A stretch of DNA of 64,000 nt, from positions 62,001 through 126,000 of the forward strand of contig ML014116.1 of the NCBI GenBank assembly GCA_003615045.1. Reading direction: 5' to 3'. Below the pieces are notes generated by a model that saw only the letters and a program-made list of their open reading frames with translations, was not told the DNA's origin and did not search any database. This DNA is from Caulochytrium protostelioides (Eukaryota; Chytridiomycota; Caulochytriomycetes; Caulochytriales; Caulochytriaceae). Numbering within the stretch: position 1 is the stretch's first letter; every line of letters begins with the position of its first letter. This document shows positions 52,228-63,700 of this stretch, piece by piece. Made by a program: the position numbers and the translations under genes.

Positions 52228-53498
52228 TCAGGCCGATGCCGGCGGCGTGGCGTGTGGATCACGCGCCGCAGGGGCGGCCTCGATCGCGGCCCGCCGCGCA
52301 CTCGGGTCCTCGTGGCGCCGTCGGCGCGGCGCCGACGGCGAGTTCGACGAGCGCGTGGCCGGGGGGCCCGCGATCGGGCCGGCCGCCGCGGTCGCCAGTG
52401 TCGTGAACTGCGTCACGGGCAAGTCGGGCGTCATGGGAATGTCGGGCCATGTCGCGGCGGGCGTCGCCGCCAGGACAGCGACCGTCGGGGCGATGGTCGC
52501 GGCGGCCGGGGTGGCGGCTGTGGCAAGAGTTCCCGGCAATAGCGACGGCGGCGGCGCCGGTCGCCGTGGCCGCGGCGCACGCCGTTGCAGGCGCCCGGCG
52601 GCTTCCGCCATCTGGACGCGGCGGTTGCGCATCAGCTGGTCGATGGTCTCGGCGGTGTTGTCGATGCCGAGCTTGACGACGTGGGCGCGGTCGCTGGCGA
52701 CGATGGCGTCGTTGTAGGCGGCGCGGAACGCAGTGACGGCGTCGTCGGCCGGCGGGCAGCCCATGCGCTGCCACTGGACCAGCGTGTCGCGGAGCCGCTC
52801 CGCGTGCTGCTGCCGCGCCGCGACCTGCTGCTTGAGCGCGGCAAGCAGCACCACCTGCTCGCGCTGACCCTCCATGCAGTGCCGGATCTGCTGGTCCATG
52901 CGCCGGATGCTCTCGTGGATCTCGGCTTCGCCCCGCGGCGCGTCCGTCCCCCCGCTGCCGTCGCCGGCGTCCTCAGAGGCGTCCGAGGCGTCATCGACGC
53001 TGTCGTCGTTGTCGTCGTCACGGGCGCGGTCAAGGCTGAGATCGACGGCAGCGGCGGCGGCAGCGGCCGTGGTCGTGGTCGTGATGCTCGTGTCGCTTGC
53101 CGCGCCGGAGGAGGCGCAGCGCATCGCCACCGCCATGGGATCCTCGGGGGCCCCGCGGCGCGGCCGCACGGGCGGAGGCGAGAGGCGCGGGACGGCTCCC
53201 GCCGGAAACGGCCTCGGCGCGGAGGCCGACGACAAGATCGCAGCGGAGCCGTGCGGAGACGCCGGCGTCGCGGCCCCCGTCGAGGGCAGCGAGAAGGACC
53301 GCGGCGTCAGCGGCGGCAGGAGTCCGTGGAGCGCGGCGTCGGTGGCGGCGTCGGTGGCGGCGGTCGTGGTGGTGGTGGTGGCGAGGTCGGCGGGCGACGG
53401 GGAGGGGCTGCTTGCCGGGTCGGTGAGAGACTCGGTGCTGCCGGACGTGCGCAGCTGCCGCAGTCGCGACAACAGCAGCGCGTTGAGATCGGCCTTGG

Positions 53499-53530
<32 letters not shown>

Positions 53531-53916
53531 AGCGACAGCGGCCAGCGGGAGACCGGCGGGGTCGCCTGGGAGCCCAGCCGCTTAGGCCGGTCCGCGGGCT
53601 CCGCGTCGGCGCCGCCGTGCGACAGCGGCCCGTCTTGCTCGGCCGCCAGCAGCAGCGCGCCGAGCGATAGGGACGACCGTGGGCGCTTGACGGCGCTGCG
53701 GAACGTGAACATGGCGGGCGTCGGTGGCGGCGCCGCCTCCCCCGCCACAGCGGGTCCCAGCGCCGGCACGCCGAGAGGCGCCGCTGCCGCCGGCCATGGC
53801 GACCGCGGCGGCGACCGCGGCGGCGTGGCCGTCACGGTGGCCGTGGTGGCGACGGAGGTGACCGTGGGCAACGATGGCAACGGCGGCAACGGCGGCGGCG
53901 GCGGCGTGGCAGTCAT
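52228..53916 (-). CDS. Unidentified protein with coiled-coil C-terminal part
   Basis: I do not recognise a family. This is the 3' core of a minus-strand gene, 562 residues if it starts at the ATG at 53916. A Pro/Thr/Ala-rich N-terminal half contains MFTFRSAVKRPRSSLSLGALLLAAEQ and a polyproline run. An acidic DDDNDDSVDDASDASED segment follows. After it comes a convincing helical/coiled-coil stretch of about 110 residues, from EIHESIRRMDQQIRHCMEGQ to IDQLMRNRRVQMAEAAGRL, and then a basic and Pro/Ala-rich tail. The frame continues open upstream of 53916 to an ATG at 54693, but those residues look like a non-coding frame. A better-looking 5' exon in another frame begins at 54973. The true gene therefore probably has at least one intron, so this start is provisional. 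Confidence 0.5.
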
Positions 53917-55317
53917 GGGCCGACCCCAGGAGTGCGACCGGGACCCGCCGCGGGGGGCGACGGCCGCGCCAGGACGCGCCGGAGGGGCCGGGCGATCGCG
54001 TGGCGGAGCGGGACGGCGCGGGGGGAGGCCCGGGAGCTCGCCGTCGCCGATTACCGCATGCGGTTGCAGAGCATCGAAGCGCCGCGTGGGTGGCGGTCGC
54101 GGGCGGCGAGGGCGGGGTCGGGCCGCGGCTGCGCGCAGGATGCGGCAGGGCGCCGTGGACGCCGCGAGGGGAGGCTCGCCGGACGGCGGCGCGGGTCGTC
54201 TCGGCGACGTCGGAGCAGACGGCGCGCAGCGACAGCAAAGGCGTCGCTCGCGTGGACGACGGACAGGCGCAACGCGGTGATCTCGAGCGGCGCGCGGAAG
54301 CCCCTGGGACTCGCCGCTCGGGCCTCTGCCGGCGCTCCGACCGCGCCGCCGCCGCCGCCGTCGGCAACACGCCCGCGAGCGTCTGCTGGCGGCGGCGGTA
54401 TCCTCGGCGTCCCGCGTCCGGATCGCCGCGTTTGAGCGCGCCGCGCACGGGCTCCGAGGCGGCGAAGGGAGCGCCCGCGCCGTGTCCGCAGGTGTCGGCG
54501 GCGGCGGCGTGCGGCCGCCGCAGCATGCGCTCAGCATGCGCGGCGCCTCCCGCGGGCCGACGGGCGACTCGCCGTCGGACGACCCGTCGCGAGGCCACGC
54601 GGCGATGGCTCCGCCCGCGATGGCTGCGCCACTCTCCGATGGGCGCGGCCTGCGGCATCGCGCGGTCGGGCCGCTCCATCCCATCGGGCCCATGGCATCC
54701 GTCACCCCGGTCCATCGCGTCCTCGGCGACCATAGCAGTCATCGCGGGCGCGGCCACGGCGTTCATAAAGGCCTCCGACCAGCGGGAGGCATGGAAGGCC
54801 TCTGGACGGCGCCGTCGCGCACGTGCCTTCCAGAGAGATCCCTGAAACAGGTCCTCCAACAAGCTCGGCGGGCCGTTGGAGCCGATCGCTGGCGCGCGCG
54901 CGGGAAGGACACCGGCATCGGAAGCCGACGACGGCATGGGTTCACGCACGTAGGCGTGCGGAGCGCTCGACATGACGGCTCCTCCCGTCCCAGGAGCGTC
55001 CCCGGGCTGTGATGCTGAAAACGCCACGGCCCGGGCCCAGACTCGGCACTCCACGACATCTGTCAAACCAGGGCGAGAGGAGAAGCGACAGGCGAGGCAG
55101 ATGAAGCGACCAGCATCCCATCACGGCCCATGAACATCGACGCACCCTGATGGGTCTTATGCCTGGAAGCGACCTGCAGCATGAACTAGGGCAGCGCGTC
55201 AGCATCCATCTTCTCGTGTCCCATCACGTGGGGGGCGAGTGCCGATGCGGTCCTTGCCCCCCTCTTTCTCTTCAGTCCTCGCCATTCCAACCACGGACTG
55301 GGGCGAGCGCCATAGCG
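53917..55317. other. Unresolved 5' part of the minus-strand gene and shared promoter region
   Basis: Several overlapping minus frames compete between 53917 and 54700 and none is clearly coding throughout. A candidate donor GTAATC on the minus strand follows a better-composed segment near 54050. The interval 54974-55317 separates two divergent candidate starts and would be a bidirectional promoter. Confidence 0.4.
54700..54973 (-). other. Candidate 5' exon of the unidentified minus-strand gene
   Basis: An ATG at 54973 (-3 G) opens a frame with normal protein composition: MSSAPHAYVREPMPS, LLEDLFQGSLWKARAR and RWSEAFMNAVAAPAM. It becomes Arg-rich below about 54700, as if the exon had ended. It is in a different frame from the 52228-53916 core, so an intron would be needed. 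I found no unambiguous donor. Confidence 0.35.
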
Positions 55318-58300
55318 ATGATGGCATCGCCACCGGCCTGGTCCGAACCTCTCGCCGTCTTCGAGCAAACCTTGTTCGACGGCATCACACCGGTAATTCG
55401 ATGCTCCACCGCATAGAACCCATCGGTGTCCTGGCGCTATCCGACGCTCCTGACTCGTCACGGGCGCTCACCTCTCTGTTTTTTTTTTTTTTTTTGCATG
55501 GGGATCGGCATGTCTTGTCATTCATGTCTTGTCATTCATGTCTTGTCATACCTGTCTTTGCCCCCCTGATGATTCATGCCGCCGATATACCTGGCGATTC
55601 ATGCGATCGGGCATCGCGCGGCCATCAATGAATGGACGATAGTGGCCGGCGATATCGGCTGCGCTGCAAGCCCTCCTACAGCAGGCGGCGGAGGCCGAGG
55701 AGGCGGCGGAGGCTCAGCATGCTGTCCACTGGGTGCTCGAGAAGGCCTGGCTGCTGGCGGCGATCCAGGCTGACGGGCGGCCGCTGCCGCCGCACAGCGC
55801 CCTCTCAGCGTCCGCGATGGTCCGGCTGCTTTCCCTGCTCGAGTAAGTCGTGGCCAGGGCAATGTTCTCTGAAAATCCAGGATGGAGACGCAGTTCATGC
55901 GCTGACCCGGACACTGTTTTTTGTTTTTGCGTTGTCCGTCGCCGATGGCTCTCTTTCGCAAATTCGTGATTCGCTGCCGTGCCATCGTGCTCTCTGGGAC
56001 GCGATGCCTCCGTCCTCCATGCGCCATGGCGGCGAATCGCTTCTGCTCAGGTCGTGCCACCAGATGAGCGACGCTGGCAGGCTAGCAGCGGACGATGGAG
56101 AGCGCTATCGCGCGTCGCTGACGCGACTCCTCGAGACGGCGATCCCAGCGCTGCAGGACCCCGCGACGCCGGTCACACCCCGTGGTAAGCTGGACCCCTC
56201 CTGACCCCAACTGGGTTGCGGGACTGTCACGGACACGCCGCGTAACAACATGAACTCACGGGCGACCATGCATCACGGTTCTCCTTTCTCTCCCCTCGAC
56301 GGGCAAGTTGCTTTGTTGTCTTAGTCCTCGCCGTGGTCCAGGTCAGCTGGCAGCCGACCGCGCACGCCGGACCAGCGCGCGCGGCCGCCGCCTCCCCGGC
56401 GGCCGCGCGCGCCTTCACCCGGGCCCGGGCCCGCGCCACGCGCCACGTGGTCGCCCGTGCGCCGGCGATCGTCACCGCCGACCCCACCGGCACCGCCGTC
56501 GACGCCCTCGGCGCCGCGCTGACCGCGGGGCTCACGGCCGCCGCGTCCGACGCCGCCGCCTACGGCTTGTTTCTGCCGGTCTGGCGGTCCCTGCACGTCT
56601 ATGTCAATGGCTTGCACGCGGCTGTCAACTGCTGGCACGCCGCGACCAGCGGCCAGCAGGCCGATGCCGACGGGCCGCCGGCCCGGCGTGGGCGCGATCC
56701 CGATCCGCATAACGGGACGCTAGCGCCGCCGCGGATGGCGCCGTCCCCATCGGCCGTGCACGCGCACGGCGCGGCGGCCCTCGGCGTCTCTGGTCTCAGC
56801 GGACTGCATGCGTTGGTGGAAGCCATCGAATGGACGTTTATCATGGCGCCGGTCGTGGGGCCGGACACCCGCGCGTCGCGGCGGGCCACGGCGGCGCGCT
56901 CACCGTCGCTTGACCAGACCCATGCGTCCGAGATGCTGGTCGCCCTTGCCCAGGCGCTCTACGACACGTTGACCGGAATCAGGTAAGACGGGTTTGATGT
57001 AATGCTGGAGGGTCGACGCCGACCACCGGCGTGCGCCCCATTCCAGCGGATGACGGCCACTCGTGCATCCCCGCAGCATACTGATCCGTTTCTGCTTTCT
57101 GTTGGGAAGCGTGTATAGACGGCCGTCCTCCGATGATGCCGACGGGCTGCAGCGCCGCGTGATGGGGTTGCTGCAGACGCAGACCGGCGATCTCGCGCTG
57201 CGGACGGCCTGGCTCACCACGGCGTGGCTCGCGGCCCGCGACCGTGACCGCGACCGCGACAACCACGACGGCGGCAGCCAGACCTATCTCGAGATGCTGG
57301 TGGTCCAGCAGCTTGCGCAGGACCCACACGAGGACCGCGGGGTTGCGCGCGAGGGCGGCGTGACGCTGCGCCACGCGCTGCTCACAGCGCATGCGCGCAC
57401 GCTGCTGCCATGGCTCTGGGAGCGGGCGGCCGCCGCGGCCGCCGGCGACGCCTGGCCGACGGTCGCGGCGCGCTGGACGCGGGACTGGCTGCGCCGACGG
57501 GCCGTCGATGCCGTCGATGCCGCGGACGCTGCCGACACGGACGCTACCGACCTGGACGCCGTCGATCCGATCGACGGCGCCGCCTCTGCTGATCACGATG
57601 CGGTTCGGCCTGCGGTGCCCGCCTGGGCCGTCGATCATCCGGCGATCGCGCCGACCGTCGAGGTAAGGTTGCGTTGGCTGGCAGGCGCTCACCCGAGGCT
57701 GGCGCGCCACCACGAAGGCGCGTCCGAGATCCACGACTCACAGCGATTTGATCCCATGTTTCGATGATCGCATCGCGGGGCGAACCCGCCGTTCGCGCAC
57801 GATGCATAGGCGCTGCTGGCGCTGCTGGGTCCGAGTGTCTGCAGCGCGCGAGCGTCGGCGGTGGACACGGCGATGGCGTGCGCGCTGCTTCGCGCGGCGG
57901 CACGGTCGCCGCGGTTCTGTGCGCGCACCGTGCTGTGCGAGACGCTGCTCACGTGGGTCGAGCGCGGGATCGCGCCGCAGGCCCACGCGCTGTGGGCCAC
58001 GGTGCTGCAGGTCTTTGCGCAGACCGACATGACCGCCGCGACGCACGCGGACTACGCGGCGTTCCGGCAGCTGAAGCAACGGTGGCCCGCGTTCACGGCG
58101 TGGCTCGTCGAGACGGTCGCCGCGGTCCAGCGCGACGCGGGGCCGCCGCAGGACGCCGCGGCCGCCGAGCTCGCGGCGCTGCGGTGGCGCCATCTCGAGT
58201 ATGCACTGCGCTTCTTTCTCGCGTGGGCCGCGTGGCCCGCGTTCCATCCGACCTGGATCCAGAGCCTCGACACGCCGGCCGCGGTCCTCAAGAGCCTCGC

Positions 58301-59838
58301 GCACCTAGCCCTGGCCGGGACGGGCGCTGCGACGACGCCGGCCCCTCCGACGCCGGCGCCGCGGGCGGCCGCGACGCAGCGGCAGTGCCTGATCAACGTG
58401 TGGATGATCCTCGCGATTTACGTGCGGCACCGCGTGGCGGCCGCCGGGCGCGGCGAGCCGCTGGACGCGGCGCTGCAGCCCACGCTGGCGAGCGTCGGCC
58501 GCAGCCTCACCGAGCTCGTGTCCCTCAGTCCGCTGACGCGCGGCGTGATGCTGCATCCGGTGAACCGCACCCGCGTCGCCGCCGCCGTCGCGGTGCTGCT
58601 TGACGCGCGCCACGGGGCCCGCCCGCACGAGTCGCCGCCGCTCCGCGAGCTCCGCCGCCTCTTCCACGCACCGCTCACCGGGCTGCCGAAGCGGGCCGTC
58701 GTCGCCGCATACCAGCAGATCGTCCAGTATGCTGCCGACACGATCGCCCGGGTCCGGGCGGATGCCGATGGCGCCGCCGCCGCCGCCGCCGAGGCCCCCC
58801 CGCATGCTGATCCCACCGCCCACGCTGACGCCGGGGCGGCACCCGGCCGTCAGGACGCCATGGCCGCCGTCGGCGCCGCGCTGCAGCTCCACTGGGCGCT
58901 GCGGCGGCTGCGGGCGGCGCCCGGGTATGCGTGGACCCGCCGGGTGGTGCCCGGGATCGTGGCGCGCGACACGCACGATCAGGCGCTCGCGCTGGCGTTG
59001 ACCAGCTACCTGCGCCACCGCGCCGCGATTCCCACGGCGGACGCGGGACCGCAGGCGCGCGGCCTTGCACGTCTCCAGGACCTGTGCCTGGCCCTCCTCG
59101 CCGACGTAAGACAGCGCGCGAATGCTTGTTGGGATGCGAGACGCCGCCCATGGCCGATGGACGCCCCATGGGCACCCCATGGACAATGGACGATGGACGA
59201 TAGACGATCGACGATGGACGATGGAACTCACCGCGGCTGTTTGTATTGATACCGGCCGACGATAGAGCGACGTGGTCGCCCTCCTGGACACGGTCGTCCG
59301 CCACGATCTGCACCGCCACGTCCCGGCGTTCCTTGCCGCGGCGTCGGCGGACCTGGTGGCGGCATCCGAGGGCATCCGCGACGCCGCGGGCCGGCTGCGC
59401 GCCCCCGTCGTCGGCCTCGCCGTGCTCGCGGCACGGCTGGGGGCGCTCCCGGCCGTCCGCCGGGCGCACCCGCGTCTCTTTGGCACGGCGCTCCCGCGGC
59501 TCCGGGACGCCGTCCAAGCGCCGTACGGGGACGCTGGCGCCTCGGCCGACGCCGCCGGCGCCGCCGACGCCGCCGGCGCCGCCAGCGCCGGCGCCGCTGC
59601 CGCGCGCGGGAGCGGGGCCGAGCGCACGGCCGCCGATCTGCAGGCCGGATGGCTGTCCACGGGCCCCTACGTGGTCGTCGGGCTTGCCGCGCCGCAGCAG
59701 GTGGAAGCCATGCTCAGAGCCGTCTGCAGCGACGCCGACATGGCGACGGCGACGCCGTGCAGGCCGGACCCGGCCGCCGACGCGCCGACCGCGTCGCACG
59801 CCGCCGCGGCTGTTTCCAACGACGCGGTCGTGCCGTAG
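55318..59838 (+). CDS. Unidentified helical protein, seven exons
   Basis: The exons I infer are 55318-55392, 55643-55842, 56051-56184, 56325-56982, 57119-57662, 57810-59105 and 59266-59838. All junctions are GT-AG with GTAAG-like donors (the first is GTAATT) and ATAG, TCAG or TTAG acceptors. Phases match at every join (0, 2, 1, 2, 0, 0) and no stop appears until TAG 59836-59838, giving 1159 residues. Introns are 136-250 bases. The protein starts MMASPPAWSEPLAVFEQ and is almost wholly Ala/Leu-rich helices, like a HEAT/ARM-type scaffold: AVHWVLEKAWLLAAIQA, TAWLTTAWLAARD, LRWRHLEYALRFFLAWAAW, LINVWMILAIYVRHR. I recognise no family. Intron 4 has a second in-frame acceptor (exon from 57077), which would add 14 residues. 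No membrane segment or signal peptide is evident. Confidence 0.78.
55479..55550. repeat. T17 run and three 14-base units in intron 1
   Basis: A run of 17 T (55479-55495) is followed by catgtcttgtcatt repeated three times (55509-55550, last copy ending -cata). Both lie inside the first intron of the seven-exon gene and add pyrimidine upstream of its acceptor. Confidence 0.9.
59179..59225. repeat. Degenerate 9-base repeats in intron 6
   Basis: The motif atggacgat and variants (atagacgat, atcgacgat) recur about five times within the last intron of the seven-exon gene, ending about 40 bases before the acceptor. Confidence 0.85.
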
Positions 59839-60711
59839 CGCTGGACAGGATGGCTTCACGATCGCTGTTGCACGAGAGCGCTGGATGGTGCGACTCCAAT
59901 CGTTCACGCCCTCAAGTTCGCTGATGCGGCTGTCTCATTTTTCATGATCCTTTTCATGATCTCGGGTGTTCCTCAAGGATGCGAGTGGCCTCGCGCCGTC
60001 GTGGCGGACAGCCACGAAGCAAGGCATGGAAGGGCGACGCGTGGCGCTGGCGGGCTGGTGCTGGGGCGGTGGGGCGGCGCCGCCCCCACCTTCGGTTTGT
60101 CTTTGGCGCCGATGCGATCGCGTCCAGATGATCGCCGACGGCGGCATCGTCGGCGACCGCCGCTCGAAGCAACATCGCGCCGTGCGCATCGCCGTCGCGT
60201 TCGGCGAAGGCTGCGGCGGATCTTCGGTGGTCTGGTGAGTCAAAACAACGCCTCTCGCCCGCACGAGATCGAGAACCGCGGCGTTGGCTGGGTGTCCGCG
60301 ATGCTGAGCGCCACGAGTGCCGCCGGCGGTCGATAGGCTCGAGGGAGCCGACGTCCGGTGATGGGCAGGATGCGGTAGCCGGTGATGAGCGAGCGAGCGC
60401 CACAGCGATCGGTGTACGGATGGGTCATCTGCAATTGATGCGACGCATGTCGGAGAGGATGCGGGCCTGCATGGCAGCGGTCTATGCCCATGGCGACGCC
60501 AGCGACGGACCCTCCCTCCCTTCGCGTTACCCTGCGAGTCTCCCTCCCGCAGATCCCTACCGAGTCTACCTGCTCTGCTCGCCACGCTGATCACGCATTG
60601 ACTCGGCGCTCCTCACTCTCTCGGTCCCTCCGCAGCGCCGCCTCTGGCATTGCCGCAACCCTTCGCGGCCGCCGCTCACCCTAACCATGCGAAGGTGCTG
60701 AGCGCATCATC
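59839..60711. other. Intergenic region with short upstream ORF
   Basis: About 870 bases separate two plus-strand genes. No gene is supported. A pyrimidine-rich stretch (60500-60690) with two ccgcag trinucleotide acceptor-like sites precedes the next gene and may be its 5' UTR or a leader intron end. An upstream ORF of four codons plus stop (MRRC) occupies 60687-60701 with a good ACCATG context. Confidence 0.55.
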
Positions 60712-63700
60712 ATGAAACCGAAGCGCCTGCGGCAGCCTCGCGCCGCGGCGCGTCCTACCGACGCAACAACGACCACGACGACGACCACGACGGCCACGGC
60801 GGCCACGGCGGCGACGACGGCCGCCGCGGCGCGCAGTGTCCCGCCGAGCCCGCAGCCGACCGGCTCCACCGAATCCCTCATCCGTGGCGTCCTCGCCAAC
60901 CTCTACCCGCCGCAATCGGCCGGCGCGGGCGCCGCTCCCGGCGTCGGCGTGCCCTCGGCCTGGAGCGCGCGCGGCGACCCAGCGTCCGCCACCACGGGCG
61001 GCTCGGCGGCTGAGGCCGAGCCGCATCCCGAGCGCGAGGCCAGCGACGGCGTCCTGAGCCCCGGCCGCGGGGATGGCGGCGGCGGCGGCGTCGTGGTCGC
61101 GTCGCGGACGCGCGCCGGCATGGCCGGGCCGACGCCGACGCACCGCGCCAAGCACCGCCTGCTGGGCGGCCACGGCGGCGGCGTGGACGGCGCCGGCGCC
61201 GGCGAGACCCGGGGCGACCGCCCGCCCGCACGGCTGATGGCGCCGACGACGCAAGCGAACGGCCCGCCGCGGCGCCCCGGCTCGGGCGGCAGCGACAGCG
61301 ATGGCCTTCGCCCGGCCGCGCTGGCCGTGGCGCGGGACGACTCGACGAGCGACCTCATCTGGGAGACGCGCGATGCCAGCGGCTTCCACTCGGATCGCGA
61401 CCTCAGCGGCCTCTTTGCCGAGGGTCCACCACAGACCCTGAGGCACCGCGCGGCTGCGGACAGCGCCGACGCCGACAGCGCCGACGCCGACAGCGCCGAT
61501 GCCGACAGTGCCGCACACCATGATCTGGCGGACACATCGATCCCCGGCATGGAGCGGCGCCACCACGCGCCGCCCACCGACCTCCTCGCGCAAGACCTCC
61601 GGAGTCGCAGCACGACGAGCAGCAGCGGCGCCGAAGGCATCCACCACGCGGCGCACGCGTTCTCGGAACTCAGCGCCGTCGCCCACCTCGATGGCGGTCG
61701 CTTCGGCGGCGACGGCAGCGGCGACGACGGCGGCGACGACGGTGGCGACGACGGCGATGGCGACAATCACAGGTGGCCCGGCGCGCCCGGCCTGCGGCCG
61801 CAGCCCCCGCTCTCGTCGCTCTCGTCGATCGAAGCCTTGGCCTGGCCCGCGCTCCCGGCGCCCGCAGGCGTCCCCTCGGGCCCGACCACGCCGGGACGCC
61901 GCCCCGCCACCGTCCAGGACGCGCTCTTCAGCCAGCTCCACACGCCCGAGCATGCATGGTCGGCGCGCGCTTCGGCGGACGACGTGAATCCGGCCGACGG
62001 CGGCGCGGTGTCCCTGCGGCCGGCGGCGCCGTGGGACCTTCTCCCGCGGACGAACTCGGAGCCCGACGGCCTCGCCCTGGCGTTCGCGGCGGCGGCCGTC
62101 CCCGTGCCGCGTGCCGCGTCGGCGCTCTCCGCCGCCGCATCAGCACCCGGGTCCGCCGGCTATCTCTACCGCGGCCTGCCGTCGCCGGCGCCGGCCGCCA
62201 GCGCGAGCGCCACGGCGCTGCAGTCGGCCGAGGGCGTGCGGCAGCGGCGGCGCTCGAGTCTGGCGCGGCTCGCGGGCGCGCCGGCCACCGTGCCCGACGA
62301 TGCGCTGCCGCAGCTCGCCGCCAAGATGGCCCGGATGGCCGATGTCGTGGCAGACCTCGCCGACCAGAACGATCTGCTGCGCGCGCGCGTGCACCACCTC
62401 GAGGCGACGGCGCCCACCGAGCCCTCGACGCCGCTGCGCTGCGTGCCGGCGGCCGCGGCGCCCGTCGGCGGGCTGGCCGCGACCCGCCGGCGCACGGATG
62501 CCGGTGCCGATGGCGGCACCGCATCTATCGAGTTGTTGTCGGACGCGCGCCTGCGCCACATGCAGCAGCAGCTCGACGCGCTGGCCGCGGATAACCAGGC
62601 GCTCCGCGAAACTGTGGCGTCGGCGCTCGGCCGCGCGCCCGTCGCTGCCGATGCCGCGGCCGACGCGGTCGCGCCGCCCAAAGCCCAGGAGGCGTCGCTG
62701 CCGTCGTCGCCGACGAGCCCCGGCCACCGGCTGCCTGCGGCGCCCGCGACCGGTCTGGCCGTCGCCGATCTCCGGCTCACGGTGGCGCGGCTGACGGAGC
62801 GCCTGGAGCAGGCCGCGCATCACCAGGAAACGATGGGACGGCAGCACCAGGACCTCGTGGCGCGCGTCAGCGTTGTCGAAAGCGTCCGGCGCGAGGCGCC
62901 CGAGGTCGACGGATCGACGGCGGCGGCCAGCGGCCGTCGGAGCGTGGCAGCCGCGAATGCCGCGGCGGCGGAGGCGACGCTGGCGGCGCTGGCGGCCGAC
63001 GTGGCGGCGCTCAAGATTAGCGACAGCGCGCTGCAAGCGAAGCAGGCCATGATCATCAAGACGTTCGCGACGCACGACGACGCGCAGGCGCTGCAGGCCG
63101 AGATGACGACGCTGCACTCGCTGCTGGAGGATCTGCAGGCGTCGGTGCATGCGCGGCACCGCGCGACCGACCCGACGCTCGTCGTGGCCGATCTCCAGAG
63201 CCTCGTAGCCGCGCTGAATGAGCGCGTCCACGACGCGGAGGCGCAGCTCGCTCACGTCGCGGCCACAGCGTCCCTCGCCGGGGTGCCCGCAGATGGGGCG
63301 CTCCTGGAGCACGTGCACGAGCTCGAGTCGGCCCAGCTGAGGACTGCGTCGCGACTCGCGGATGTCGAGTCTGTGCTCAAGGGCCTGCGGAGTCTGGACC
63401 AAACGGTCGCGAACGATGTGGCTGCGCGGTTCACCGCCGTGCAGCTCGATACGGCGGGGCTGGCGGCGCGCGTCGCCGCCGTCGAGGCCGACGCGGACGG
63501 CGCCGTCGCCGCCGTCGCGGATCGCTGCGCCGACCTCGAGGCCCGCGCCGCTGCCATCGAAGCCGCCTCGGCCGCCACCACCAGGGGCCAGACCATGGGC
63601 GTTGCTTCGGACAGCGCCACGGTCGACGCCCAGGAACGCGCGGACAGCGAGACCCAGCAAGCTCTGGTCGCACTCCAAGCGGGCCTGGCGCATTTGCAGG

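Noticed and set aside
18775-54860. Similarity of CTATTCCAAGGATCTCCTTGG (about 18775, minus) to CTGTTTCAGGGATCTCTCTGG (about 54846, minus), as a dispersed repeat
   Set aside because: Only about 20 bases are shared with several mismatches and part is explained by the local palindrome; flanks do not match.
60676-61953. 425-codon minus-strand frame
   Set aside because: It overlaps the plus-strand coiled-coil gene that stays open for 1096 codons to the window edge; the minus reading is Arg/Gly/Val-rich.
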